This document shows, one piece after another, positions 1 to 11,809 of a stretch of 64,000 nucleotides of DNA; positions within the stretch are counted from its first letter, which is position 1; every line of letters begins with the position of its first letter. The notes below the pieces were generated by a model. That model did no database searches, had not been told where the DNA came from, and saw only the letters and a list, made by a program, of their open reading frames with translations. The position numbers and the translations under genes were made by a program. The stretch is from contig JAIXMR010000074.1 in NCBI GenBank assembly GCA_025677835.1, forward strand, positions 62,001 to 126,000. The letters are read 5' to 3'. The stretch is from Sporodiniella umbellata (Eukaryota; Mucoromycota; Mucoromycetes; Mucorales; Rhizopodaceae).

Positions 1-1055
1 TTTCTGGCACTCTCGTGATCAAGATGAAAACCAAATCCGTGACAACTACGATCGTGGAGATGACTTTTATGAAGCTTTCCTGGGTCCTCTTATGGTTTAT
101 ACCTCTGGCATTATTTCTGACCCTACTAAGCGCGAAACTTTGGAACAATTGCAAGAAAATAAAATGGACTTAATCTGTAACAAGCTTCATATGAAGGAAG
201 GTGACAAGCACTTGGACATCGGATGTGGTTGGGGTACTTTGACTGCTTATGCCTCTAAGCATTACAAAACTCAGTCCACTGGCATTACTTTGTCTCGCAA
301 TCAAGTTGGCTATGGCGAAAAGCGTATCGAAGAATGGGGTGTCAAGGATAAGGCTAACCTTCTCTGTATGGATTACCGTGATATTCCCAAGAACCAAAAG
401 TTTGATAAAATTTCGGTATGTTTTCCAAAAAAAAAAAAAAAGATTTTATGTAAAAGGTAATTCTAATTGTTTTCTGTAGGCTGTTGAAATGGCTGAGCAT
501 GTTGGTTTGCGTCGTTTCCAAACTTTCCTTACTGAAATTCGTGAGCTTTTGGAAGATGACGGTCTTATGTACATTCAGGTTGCCGGATTGAGAGCCACTT
601 GGCAATACGAAGACTTTATTTGGTAAGATTTTTATTGATAGCACTTTTTCCTTAAAAAAAAAACTTACGCGTTTTATTTGTCTAGGGGTTTGTTCATGGC
701 TAGATATATTTTCCCTGGTGCTGACGCTTCTACTCCATTGTACTGGTACCTCAAACAAATTGAGTGTGCAGGCTTTGAAATTCATAATGTGGATACTGTT
801 GGTGTTCATTATTCTGCTACTCTTGAAAGATGGTATGAGAACTGGATGAAGAACAAGGATAAGATGAAGGAGAAGTACGGTACCAAAATCGTTCGTATTT
901 GGGAGATCTTCCTTTCTTGGTCTGTTATTGTCTCTCGTCAAGGTGGTGCCACTTGTTTCCAAATTACTGCCAACAAAAACCGCAATTCTGTTGATCGTGC
1001 TGCTTTGATTTGTAATCGTACAAATCCTAAAACATGGGCAAACAAACATGATTGA
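1..1055 (+). CDS. Sphingolipid C9-methyltransferase, 3' part
   Basis: This is the C-terminal part of a fungal sphingolipid C9-methyltransferase of the cyclopropane-fatty-acid-synthase superfamily. The family adds the C9 methyl branch to the sphingoid base of glucosylceramide in the ER membrane, using S-adenosylmethionine. The gene runs off the window start, reading in frame from base 2. Three exons are visible: 2-415, 480-622 and 686-1055, joined by GT-AG introns of 64 and 63 nt. The SAM-binding motif LDIGCGWGTL lies early in the first visible exon, AVEMAEHVG follows the first junction, and the family-typical LSWSVIVSRQGGATCFQ is near the C-terminus. The N-terminal membrane segments lie outside the window. 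The stop is at 1053-1055, only 55 nt from the stop of the convergent WD40 gene. Confidence 0.88.
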
Positions 1056-1110
1056 TTGAAGCAACAATAAAAAAAACTCATGTATATTTCATTTTAAATT
1101 TTTTTTCTTG

Positions 1111-3267
1111 CTACGGTTTATTGGTATCTACACATCTCCAAACAAAGACATGGTTGTTAGTGTCTACAGTAATTATAGAACGCGTATCTGCAGAGCAGGT
1201 AATATCTCGGATTGACTCTTTTGACATTTCATGAGAGAAAATCTAGACTTATTGTAAGCGTTCGTGTGTTTTTTTTTTTTTTTTTTTTTAAAAAAAGTAA
1301 AAACCTACTTTGATTGGTTCTATGATTTCTTTACTCTTGTCTGGTAGAGTTTTGCTCTGGATACCATCACCAATGTTAAAAATGTGAATACTCCCCTCGT
1401 AATCGCCTGCAACAAGCGCTTTTTGATCTAGTTAAGGTATTTTTAGAATGGCGATAAAATACCATAGTAAACTTAGCTACGAACCATCTTGCTCAATTGC
1501 TTTGTAGCGAAGCCCAGTGGATCCGTATGCATCAGGCCAGTCTAGCGACTTATATATCTCAATGTCTTGCGGTGTACTAGTTTCTGAGTCCCATACTGTA
1601 ATTTCTCTGTCTTCAGAACCACGGGACACTAATATATATATACATATATATATATAAGCCTTGTGTGCTGTTTAATATATATACTTTACCAATATGATTA
1701 GCTAGTTGATCTTTCAAGACATTGTCTTGACCAAGTACGAACACGTCGTCTACATAACCGGCATGCCACTCACTTCCGTTTGGATAAATAATTTCTGGGT
1801 GTAGTACCTTTGCTTTTTCCTTTTCTTTTCTTTCTGATATTAGCTTAAAGCCCTTTATTTGCTCGGGAGTTAAATGAAAGCGTACCAAGTTGCCATCACA
1901 ACAACCGACAATAACAATATCTAGGTTGTAAGATACGCTTAGTGCAGATGGTTCTCCCACATCAGGTGGTAAAGAGAATTTTGCAAGGCAGCTAGAAGGA
2001 ATGGTTTAATTTATATTGTTTAGCTGAAACGTTTTGTTTACACTGAATTGTCTGATTCGCTTGCAGGAGATCCAATGTCCCACAGCATAACTGTTTTGTC
2101 GGCAGAGGCACCTATAACAGTGTTTATATACAGATCACATCTTTGAGTGTTCTAACTTACTGAAAAGCCAGCTTGGTTCTCGTTTACTAAAGACCATCTT
2201 CAAGACTGGGCTGTTGTGTCCAAAAAGATAACGATAGCATTCGTTCTGTAGTGGATTTAGTAGCTTAATAGACCCCAGCCGTCCGGCTACGGCCAGAACA
2301 TTACATAATTCCTCACTACTGTTTTCTTCATCCTGAGTCGAGGTACTGTCTAATCTCATAGTTGTCCAAGCCATGGAGTAGAATATTTCTTGTGATTCGG
2401 AGTGTGTATACTTTTTAGTGTATCTCCCTTGTTGAATGTCCAAAAACAATACAGTATAGGATCCAGCTATGGCTGCAACATCAGTTTGTACTTGTCCAGG
2501 TCGATGTGGTTCAAACTCGCAACACCAAATATCTTTTGATTCAGCACTCTCTTTGTTTTTCGTTGTTCGTACTGGCGGGTTGACGTTAGTATGTCCCTCT
2601 ATTATAAATGACAAAACATAGCCCTTGGCTACTTGGTAGTCAGTATCTCTCACTTAGCAAACTGGGTCCAGCAAAATTACCTAGAACAGGAAGAGGGTTT
2701 GGATGCTTTTTCGATTGATATGTTTTGGGCTTTAAGGGCCCCTTTTTTGTTTTGGGTTTCCTGTCGATTTTTTTTGGTGTTGTGGTATTTTTGTTTAGGT
2801 CTCCATCCCCCTCGACAGTGTTATTTGCCAGTACTCTACTGGAACGAGTCAAAACCATCTTTCGTCCACGTCGACCTGGCGCTTTGTTTCCTTTGATAAT
2901 GTTTGTGCTGGAAACAAGAGTAAAGTTTTTAACGGCTATAGCTTTTTTCGGCCCTAAAGTGATCTCTGCTTTATTGCTAATGTAGTCACTATGTTTGTCG
3001 TTTGTAAGAGGCTCTTTATCGACATCCATGAAAGATCCATCCTCTTGTGGCAATTTCTCTAAGCTTTCATTTTGCTGTGATGCTTCTTCTCTTTTGTAAA
3101 TGTTGTCTTTTCAACCAAGGCTGAATTAGTTGCATTTTATTATTCAAAAACGTGTCTATACCATGTTTGCTTCCCTCATCAGAGTATTCAGGGTTATAAG
3201 TCTCTATGCTTTCATCGGAAGACGCGCGGTTAAATGAGCTTGGAGACTGATCACGAGAGTTTGGCAT
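1111..3267 (-). CDS. WD40-repeat protein resembling the LRWD1/ORCA WD domain
   Basis: This is a multi-exon minus-strand gene read from ATG 3265-3267 to stop 1111-1113. The first roughly 200 residues are Ser-rich and Lys-rich and look disordered. A WD40 domain follows, with recognisable blades at WCCEFEPHRPG, NVLAVAGRLGSIKLLNP, a FGHNSPVLKMVFS strand and ASADKTVMLWDIG. The last blade is encoded by a separate exon near 1111-1215 (SIITVDTNNHVFVWRC). The order and wording of the blades recall the WD domain of LRWD1/ORCA, an ORC-associated and heterochromatin-associated protein. No leucine-rich repeats are visible. Clear introns lie at 2112-2160 and near 1682-1630. One at 3107-3161 is inferred from a frame change. 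The junction near 2650 is not resolved: the simple solution would be an implausible 28-nt intron. Membership of the EED-like WD family is the main alternative. Confidence 0.55.
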
Positions 3268-3471
3268 AAATTTTAGTAGAAAGTAAGGAGAATGACAAAA
3301 TAAAAAAATGCAGCACGCTTTTTGTATCAAAACAAACACGCTGTGGCTTATCGCGTAACAAGTAAAATCATGCGAAATACGTATTTGATTAGGTTCTCCA
3401 AGTACATGTTTTACATATGTTTTTCATCCTTTTTTTTTTATTGATTAGAAACACACCTCAAGCTTTAGTCT

Positions 3472-4477
3472 TTAACCCTCCCAGTGAACTATAAAGTGAC
3501 AGTCAGTCACACACTCCATACGTAAAAAAAGAAACATATAAACTTACCAGGCAATTGGTTTCCGGGAACGAAAATTCTCTCAACGCCATCTTTTGTAATA
3601 ACAGCTAGACGGATCACACCCCCTGAAGATCCATCACGGGACATTGCTAAGGCCAAAGCTAAAGTATGCGAAAGATTAAAACGTTACTGGCAACAAGATA
3701 GTATATGAAACCCTACAGTTTTTTACAAATTCTGCACATTCGTCGCGTGTCATATTGTCTTTGTAATTTGCGTCACAGTAACCGTAAATATATGTTGATC
3801 CAGATCCTACAGAGAGATATCAGTATACAATACTATAAGCTTCAAAGGCGCACACACACACACATATGTATATATATATGCTTTTACATATATCTAAACG
3901 TGCATGTGCCTGAGTATACACATACCACCAATCGCAAAAGGAGCCTTGTGCAAGGAACCGCCTAGAGGCACATTATATACTGAAGGGCCATCTTTTTCAT
4001 CCCAACCAGCAACAATAATACCGGCCATCAAGTTATCTTTATTTTGGTAACATAGCTCTTGGAATAAAGCACCTGCAGTACGAACGGAAGGCGCCTCATC
4101 TTCGCTAACACTACCAAAAATATTTCAGGTTCCCGTATGTGATTCTAGCGACATGTTTTGTTTATCTATGAATCGATATGTACCTATACATCTGAAGGTA
4201 GTAATGTACAATGTCAGCAATGGCTTGAGTGTCTGCAGCTGAACCGGATCGGCAGCAGTAGATTCTGTCGTGCACTTTTGTTAATTTGTCGGTTACTCTG
4301 TTGGCAATGTAGGCTCCAGTTGTTGTACGTGAATCGGCACCGAGAATGACACCATCCTTGTAGGCAACAGCCATGATAGATGTCTAATAATAAACCTTTA
4401 GCATTAGAGGCTGTCTTCTAGGCCCTCTTTTATAAATAACATACACCGAGATTGACTTCTCCTTTTTTGAGACTCAT
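3472..4477 (-). CDS. PRE3: 20S proteasome subunit beta-1 (caspase-like, Pre3/PSMB6)
   Basis: This encodes the catalytic beta-1 subunit of the 20S proteasome core, a threonine protease cutting after acidic residues. Six exons (4477-4445, 4383-4184, 4110-3926, 3806-3717, 3658-3548, 3488-3472) add up to a protein of 211 residues. It opens with a short propeptide, [11 protein letters not shown], and the mature chain starts with [11 protein letters not shown], so the catalytic Thr1 is encoded just after the first intron. Conserved features follow: [15 protein letters not shown] with the active-site region, [17 protein letters not shown], and the [16 protein letters not shown] loop. The propeptide is short, as usual for beta-1. 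Start choice rests on the propeptide exon; the ATG inside exon 2 would lose Thr1. The gene lies head-to-tail behind CSN6. Confidence 0.93.
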
Positions 4478-5044
4478 TAGTTAGTTGTTCGTAAAAAGAG
4501 CAGGAAAAAAAAAAAAAGAGGAGACAGAACTTGAATAATAGCTAAAGCTGACGCGTCTGAATCTGGTAGTATGATGACATCAGACGATTGGCCGATATAC
4601 ATATTCCGACAAAGTAAATTTGGAAATATACGGTTAACACTTTGTGCTGCTCAGTCAATTTGACTTTAAATAAAACCAAAACTCTCTCAGTTTCCCTACA
4701 AACAAAAATACCACTTTGCGCTGAACAGTCCACCACAATTCTATATCCATACATATATACTGATAAAAATTAGCTTTTCGGTATATGTATATTTTACAGG
4801 GTAATTTTGGATTTGATTGTAGATTGGCAAGGAAAAAAAAAAGTGTCTTGCGTTCTCGGTATGAATACAAAAGAGTATATGATATTTAGAGTATATAAAT
4901 TAAACTATGTTTCCAGATTGATAGAAAAAAAAAAACTGAAGCCTAATCGTTCTCATCATCTTGGCTTTATTTAATAAGAGTGCTTAATGCTTATAGTAGA
5001 ATATTTCCAAGGTTAGTGTTTAAGCATTTGTTGTAAATAGCAGG
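4478..5044. other. Intergenic region upstream of the proteasome beta-1 gene
   Basis: This 567-bp stretch lies between the CSN6 stop and the beta-1 start, both on the minus strand, so it should hold the beta-1 promoter and the CSN6 terminator. It is AT-rich with short A-runs. I looked for the yeast proteasome control element GGTGGCAAA on both strands and did not see it. No supported coding region was found. Confidence 0.6.
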
Positions 5045-6450
5045 TTAGCGCCATCCAGTCAATTTTCTTGACTTTTCTCGTCTGTTCATTCTTCTAGCCT
5101 GATTCATAGGATTCATCCCGTTTACCAAATTAAACTTTTCTGTAAGATCATTCACTGAGTTCAATCCCTTAGTGATTGAGCCAAGATAGGCAACAAGTAA
5201 TACGTCGTTGTATTCCTTTGTTTTTGGAAAATAAAATTGCGTAAGTTCATGCAAAATTTAACAGAAAACGTATACAAGAAATTTACTGTTGAAAACTGGT
5301 CTTGGAAAGCCTGTTTTTCCAAAACCGTAGACCTTTTGCAAGAGCTAGATATCTGTCGAAGTATATCGTGATTTATAGGCGCCAAACCCGAGTCTACGTC
5401 CTGTAAATATTGATGCAGAAATTGAATCCTTGAGTGCAGCATAGCAATTGCATTTCTTTGAGTAATCATATGAGATATTACTAATCGAACACTATAAAGT
5501 TTAAAAAAAAAAAGAGAACACATGGCCACTATTACACTATAGCTTACACGTATTTCCTAGGGTGGTATCGGAGGTAGCTGAACTAGGTTTGGCTACATGG
5601 TCTATGGCAATACGCTCAGCTTCTCCAGTCTCTAATCTATAAGGCATTTTAACAAATGCTAGATGAGTATGACCGTTATCTTTGATATCCATTATAGGCT
5701 CGTAAATATCTATAGGAAAGTGCTTTGTTCCTTCAACAAGTGCAGTAGGGTTGAGTTGCAAAAATAAAGATGATTCGTTTATCGAAAGAAACTACCAAAC
5801 AGCTATTTACAAGACATGGGTAAAGATATAGTGTTACCTGATCATGTAGACTCAAGTCTGTGTCTGTAGGTTGGGTACCAATAGTATACCAACCCATAAA
5901 ATCAAGTGTAGGAAACACTTGTTTCACTAGAAAATTCATGGACATTGGTATTTTTTTTCAGATAAAACAAAAGGCTTCCAATGACCCGTTCTTACACTGT
6001 TCTAGCTTGTAAGTCAAAAATTCTTTATCCAAAACCTCTGTTTTATTCTCTTTTCCTTTATGGCAAAGTTCAAAAGAGTTTACAATGTCAATGCTGCGAC
6101 CAGATTGAGAAGCCAACAAAGCACCAAAAACACGACCTAGTGATGTGAAATATAAGGACGACTTTCTCTAAAACAAAAGCAAAGAGAAAACAAAAGTGGT
6201 GTTCTTCAATTTACCGTTTTGAACGATGGAAGGATTTTGTAATTTGGTACGTGTATAGTGATCTGATATATTTAATAACACTAAGGGATGTCTTAAAATC
6301 GGCAGGTTGTTAGTTTTGTTCAGATCTTTTTCAGCAAAACCCGGTTGCTGCCAAATTTTACACTGATATTGATAGTCCTGAACTGCTCTGTGTTTGAGAA
6401 ACTGTGGTTGAATTTGCAGTGGAATCGACAGAAATATCCATTGAAGTCAT
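5045..6450 (-). CDS. CSN6: COP9 signalosome subunit 6 (MPN-domain protein)
   Basis: CSN6 is the non-catalytic MPN-domain partner of CSN5 in the COP9 signalosome, which removes NEDD8 from cullins. The start is ATG 6448-6450 (MTSMDISVDS). The MPN fold then reads HPLVLLNISDHY, RVFGALLASQSGR and FPTLDFMGWYTIGTQPTD, followed by NESSLFLQLNPTALVEG and PYRLETGEAERIAIDHVAK. The helical C-terminal part contains AMLHSRIQFLHQYL and the conserved LLVAYLGSITKGLNSVND. There are about seven exons; the junctions I could join in phase restore family motifs, for example KLEQ-LKQVFPTLDF. The zinc-binding JAMM residues of CSN5 are absent, as expected for CSN6. It could only be confused with eIF3f/h-type MPN proteins, but the AERIAIDHVAK and YLGSITKG motifs favour CSN6. 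Confidence 0.88.
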
Positions 6451-6638
6451 ATTGAAAGAAATGCAAAACAAAAGAGGAACCAAAAAATTGAATGCCAGTC
6501 TATTTTTTTTTTAATCCAAAGGTACTTGGCAACACAAAAAAAAAAAAATGATATAGAATCCAATGGAAATGAAAACGACTTTATCTCACTCAGTTACTTT
6601 ATTTACTATTCATTCAAAGTGGTTTGTTTGTTTATAAT

Positions 6639-8456
6639 TTAATAGAAACCCTTGGCGTGGTTGTCACAGATATCACGGAGCTTAGCTTCGAGATCCTTGG
6701 AGATAACACCTTGAGTGCGGATTTCTTCGAGAACATCACTGTGTTGAGATTGAACGTGGCTGATAAAGTCCTTTTCCCAGACGGTGACCTTGTTGACAGG
6801 CACCTTATCGAGGAAACCGTTGACACCAGCAAAGATGATAGGCACTTGAGCTTGAATAGACAAGGGAGTGTATTGGGGTTGCTTCAACAATTCAGTCAAA
6901 CGGGCACCACGGTTCAACAAGAATTGAGTGGAGGCATCCAAATCAGAACCGAATTGGGCAAAGGCAGCAACTTCACGGTATTGGGCCAAGAAAAGCTTCA
7001 TGGAACCAGCAACTTGCTTCATAGCCTTGGTTTGGGCAGCGGAACCGACACGAGAGACGGAAAGACCGACGTTAATGGCAGGACGGATACCCTTGAAGAA
7101 GAGTTCGGCTTCCAAGAAGATTTGACCATCAGTAATGGAGATAACGTTGGTGGGAATATAAGCAGATACATCACCACCTTGGGTTTCAATGATGGGAAGA
7201 GCAGTCATGGAACCATAACCGAAGCTCTTGTTCATCTTGGCAGCACGTTCCAAAAGACGAGAGTGGAGGTAGAAAACATCACCAGGGTAAGCTTCACGAC
7301 CAGGAGGACGACGAAGCAAGAGGGACATTTGACGGTAAGCAACAGCTTGCTTGGACAAATCGTCATAGATGATCAAAGAGTGGCGACCGTTATCACGGAA
7401 CCATTCACCAAAAGCAGCACCAGCGAAAGGAGCGAGGTATTGAAGGGGAGCGGCTTCAGAAGCAGTAGCAGCAACGACGGTGGTGTACTTCATAGCATCT
7501 AAGGGAAAGATTAACTTACTGCTTTTACAAACATGGCTATTTGAGCTTTACCGTTTTCTTCAAGAGTTCTGACGAGTTGGGCAACAGTAGAACGCTTTTG
7601 ACCAACAGCAACGTAGATACAGTACAACTTCTTGGCTTCATCAGAGCCGTTGTTCCAGTACTTTTGGTTCAAAATGGTGTCAAGGGCAACAGCAGTCTTA
7701 CCGGTTTGACGATCACCAATAATCAATTCACGTTGACCACGACCAATGGGAACCATGGAATCAACAGACTTGATACCGGTTTGCATAGGTTCGTTAACAG
7801 AGTGACGAGGCAAAATACCGGGAGCCTTGACTTGGACACGAGAACGGCCAACGGTTTCAAGAGGACCCTTACCATCAATAGGGTTACCAAGGGCATCGAC
7901 AACACGACCAAGGACACCAGGACCGACAGGTACATCGACAATAGCACCAGTACGCTTGACGGTATCACCTTCCTTGATCAAACGATCGTTACCGAAAACG
8001 ACAATACCAACGTTGTCAGCTTCCAAGTTAAGAGCCATACCCTATAATTGCTCAATGAATAGAGTGTCTTTTTTTTGGTATTTGGATTTTTACCTTGAGA
8101 CCGCTGGAGAACTCAACCATTTCTTCAGCTTGACAGTTCTTCAAACCATAAACACGGGCAATACCATCACCAATGGAAAGAACACGACCAGTTTCTTGGA
8201 GATCAGCTTCAGAGCTGGAACCCAAGATACGTTGCTCGAGGATAGAGGAAACTTCAGAGGTAGAAGGCTTAGCAGTAGCATAAGCTCTGAAAGCAGCAGT
8301 GGCAGCACCGAGGTTAAGACGCTAACATGTCAATGTTTAAAATCTAATGTTTTCTCGATGGCATCTTTTTTTTTTTTTTCTTTTCTTACAGCAGGAGTAG
8401 ACTTGGCGAAAGCAGCCAAGGTAGGGCGTGCAAGACGAGTAGCGTTTCTCAACATG
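6639..8456 (-). CDS. ATP1: Mitochondrial F1 ATP synthase subunit alpha
   Basis: This is the non-catalytic nucleotide-binding alpha subunit of the mitochondrial F1Fo ATP synthase. Four exons (8456-8391, 8321-8094, 8041-7552, 7498-6639) give 547 residues, the normal family length. The N-terminus [16 protein letters not shown] is an Arg-rich, acid-free presequence. The Walker A loop reads GDRQTGKTA, followed by [19 protein letters not shown]. The last intron (7499-7551) splits the codon so that [27 protein letters not shown] is restored. The C-terminal domain ends in the usual helical segment just before TAA 6639-6641. Codon usage is clearly biased towards C- and G-ending codons compared with neighbours, as expected for high expression. 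A long antisense open frame across exon 4 is a by-product of this bias. Confidence 0.97.
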
Positions 8457-9346
8457 GCAATGTTTTTTTTAATTGAAGGAAAAAAAAAAAGGGAAGAGAG
8501 AGGGGGTAGCTGAAGATAAAAAAAATAAGCTGGGGTGCGTATTGCCCTTTGATTTCCCGATTATTATGGTGACTGCGCTTTTGTCCGGGGGCACACCTTT
8601 TGACACATTTCTGCGAAATCAACTTACAGGGCGCACTGGCTAGTATTTTAAAATTAAATCGATATGCCACAGCAGGGTCTTTTACAAATAAGAATAAAAA
8701 TAGGCTTCCATTATATCAATGGGATTTAATTGTCCGTCTACATATTAAACTAGATAGTTTTCAATTTTTTTTTTTTGGCTTTTTTTAGGTTGATCAGAGA
8801 ATTCACTTTTAACACTAGATAACTATTTAGAAGCAAACTTCATTAAACCAAGTTTTTCGTAAAACTGTATGGGAAAAACAGCTAAATAATAGACTACAAA
8901 GGCTTTAGAGTATTGACTATAGTATCCTCAACTTTACAATAATCGCCAAAGGCTATTGCAGACGCAAGCAATAGACGGTGTAGTACATCCTTTTGATCAA
9001 AAAAAAAAAAAAAAAAAAGAAAAAGACAGGTAGCAGAGCATGTTGAAAAGAGTTCAACGCAATTGCGTTTTAGCTACTATTTCAAAACTTTGTCTTGTAA
9101 CCACTATCCTGCTGCAGGGTCAAAATGTTTGCATGCAATTTCTATAGGCTCTTAAGTGAGTTTATAACACAAAATAAACTTTTAAATGCGAACCTTGGCT
9201 ACTGTTTTTGCTTGGCTTTGAGAAAAGCTTCCTTATTTATAAAACAAAGAGTGCTTTTTAAGGGTATATAACTCAAGCCTTTTAAAAGTGGAGATAGGTA
9301 TAATCAAAACTATAAGAGTTCACTTTTACCCTTTGTGATATAATTA
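8457..9346. other. Intergenic region upstream of ATP1
   Basis: This 0.9-kb AT-rich stretch is upstream of ATP1 (minus strand) and on the far side borders the MITE. It contains homopolymers such as T-runs near 8767-8776 and an A-run near 9001-9018. The part nearest ATP1 (about 8530-8640) is more GC-rich and is the likely ATP1 core promoter. No gene is supported. Confidence 0.5.
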
Positions 9347-9590
9347 CAGTTAGTGTCAAAACCCCTTAGTATACGGTTTTCTTTTTTTTTTAAAAAAAAA
9401 AAATAAAGTGGAACTTTTCCTATTAACGATCTAGCTTCTTACATGAAAACAAAACAAAGTGAGACTATTCCATTGTTTTTGTCGATGTTTTTTTTATGGA
9501 GAGCTAAAACATACATAATGTGTTAATGCTGGTTTTTTTTTTTTTAAGAAAAAGAAAACTGTATACTAAGGGGTTTTGACATTAACTGTA
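9345..9590. mobile_element. Tc1/mariner-type MITE with TA target duplication
   Basis: A 242-bp element (9347-9588) is bounded by imperfect terminal inverted repeats of at least 38 bp. The left end reads CAGTTAGTGTCAAAACCCC and continues CTTAGTATAC; the right end is its reverse complement with one substitution in that stretch (CAGTTAATGTCAAAACCCC). The symmetry continues, with a few mismatches, into TTTTCTTTTT and a T/A-rich tract. Each end is flanked by the dinucleotide TA (9345-9346 and 9589-9590), the target duplication made by Tc1/mariner transposases. The interior has no open reading frame of note, so the element is non-autonomous. It lies about 180 bp upstream of the Mps1-like kinase start and on the far side of the ATP1 promoter. 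Confidence 0.8.
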
Positions 9591-9770
9591 AACAAAAGCG
9601 TTGACACAAGATCTTTCTGCTTTCAACAGATTTTATTAGGTGTGTCAATTGTGCAACTCGTTAATTATTTAGAGCCAAAAAAAATTGCATTGATCTTTTT
9701 TTAAAGGGGAGTTTTTAATTTCTTTTGTTTCCTTTTTTTTTCACACAAAAAAAAAAAATAGTTGTAACAA

Positions 9771-11809
9771 ATGAGCGACTTTTTTCTAGACAACTTTAAT
9801 TCTTCAGACACTCTACAAAGCCCCGAAGACGATCATGTTGAAAAGCTTATTGAAGAATTTAAGGATGCATATGAAGAAGATCCCTGGCCAACAAAATGTC
9901 TAGAAAGTATTACAGATGAAACCATTGAATTTGAAGTAAATGATTCGATCTACCCCATACAATCAACTAAACAGCGTTTAATTCCAGGTACAAAGATCCT
10001 TTAAGAGGCGCTCTTTGTCAAATAGTAGCAGATACATAAAGGAGAGCCACACAACGATGGACAATGTTGTAAGAAAGGAAAAAAAAAAAAAAAATTGACA
10101 AGCTGTGTTGTGACCTTTTTTTAGTCGAGTAACTCATCAGATCAACATCACTGCTCAACGTAATAGACATACATACAGAAATACATACATCTATATCTGT
10201 AAGATTTTGTTTGGACTCACAGTATTGTTTAGTCGTAGTGTACGCAGAAGAATGGATAATGACTCCTCAATGAGCAGATCCACATCTCGTTTAACATATT
10301 CGCCCGTAGCTTCAACACCACCCTCGCAATACAGTTTAACTACACCCTCTCCGCATCGTTACATGTACTCCAACGTTACTGCCAGCCCTTCATTTGGTAC
10401 GACAAGCCCTTTTTTTTCGTTTGAAGGTATTTGGCGTTCATAAATTTTATTTAATTGTTTATTCAAGAAAAAGACAAAGGAAACACAGCCGTGGAAACAG
10501 GGACAATCGAGAGAAATGTAGCTTCACTTCATATCAGCAGAGATTCGCTTCTACAGGTAAAACATAGGGTAAAGCTAATGATGACATATCTCTAATTTGA
10601 ATTCAATAGCAACAACAACAACAGCAGCAGCAGCGATCGCTATCTTCCAGTCGTGATTTCGATTATAATTCTTACAGCGATGCTTTAGGCCAACCCCGAA
10701 GACCGTCAAGCTCTCTACCTACAGAGACCTCTATACCCGTTATATCCCGAGAGCTGGAAAAAATCACCGTATGAAATACAACAAATCAAACCGAAATCAC
10801 TAAAATTTTCCTGTTTAGATAAACGATAAAGAATATACCATATTAAAAGAAATAGGAAAGGGCAGTTCTGGGAAAGTGTATCAGGTCATGTCACACACCA
10901 AAGGCGAAATCTACGCATTAAAGGTGATTGAAGTCAAAAGGCCTGAGGATTTCCAAAACACAGTAAACGAAATCGGGCTACTGAAATCTCTAAACGAGGA
11001 GGAAAATATCATTTGCTTGGTAGATCATCACACCACATCCTCTCTTATCTATATGATAATGGAGTATGGTGAAATAGACTTGGCGACATTGATTCATAAT
11101 CACTCAAGAAAGGATTGGGATATTAATTTTGTAAGATACTATTGGGGACAGGTAAGACAAAACGCATTGCAAATAAACATGACATCTCAAAAAAATCTGC
11201 ATTTACTAGATGCTACATGCTGTGAATGCTATACATATAAAGAGCATTGTTCACTCTGATCTTAAACCAGCAAATTTCGTTTTAGCAAAAGGGAGACTCA
11301 AGCTGATTGATTTTGGCATTGCAAAAAAATATTCAGACGACACAACTAGTATACATCGCGACATTCAGGTTTGTTTGTTTTTTTTTCTTTTTTTTTTTTT
11401 AAAAAAAAAAAAAAAAATACGTATATATTTGCTGATCATAATGTAGGTGGGAACAATCAATTACATGTCCCCAGAGGCATTGTCAGACACTAATGAAGGG
11501 ACAGATGGAGCTGGAAGCTTGATAAAATTAGGTTCAGCCAGTGATGTTTGGTCACTTGCTTGTATTTTGTACCAAATGGTGTACGGAAAGACACCGTTTT
11601 TCCACATGACAATAGCGCAAAAAGTAGCAAACATACCGAACCCCCAATATAACATCAACTTTCCTAAGCAAATCATGTATGGTCCAAGTAATATATCTGT
11701 AGATATCCCTGACTCGCTCATCAGTTTGTTGTCCCGCTGTTTAAATCGTTCGCCAAAATTAAGACCTACAATACTGGAGTTGCTCAACCACCCTTTTGTA
11801 AATCTATAA
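9771..11809 (+). CDS. Mps1/TTK-family spindle-checkpoint protein kinase
   Basis: This is a dual-specificity kinase of the Mps1/TTK/Mph1 family, which acts at kinetochores in the spindle checkpoint and in spindle-pole duplication. The catalytic domain reads [14 protein letters not shown] (glycine loop), [11 protein letters not shown] (lysine), [11 protein letters not shown] (catalytic loop with the HSD form typical of Mps1), LIDFGIAKK, then [12 protein letters not shown] and [22 protein letters not shown]. The C-terminus [16 protein letters not shown] is followed by TAA 11807-11809. The region before the kinase is Ser/Thr/Pro-rich with a Gln run starting exactly at an exon border near 10610. 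The first ATG at 9771 opens an acidic 70-residue exon. I could not join it in phase to the next exon near 10233, so an intermediate exon or an internal start remains possible. Confidence 0.82.

Noticed and set aside
354..1067. A 237-codon minus-strand frame antisense to the sphingolipid methyltransferase
   Set aside because: It runs through introns and coding exons of a well-supported gene and reads as low-complexity protein.
6624..7502. A 292-codon plus-strand open frame antisense to ATP1
   Set aside because: It mirrors ATP1 exon 4, whose biased codon use removes stops on the other strand. The translation has no recognisable domain.
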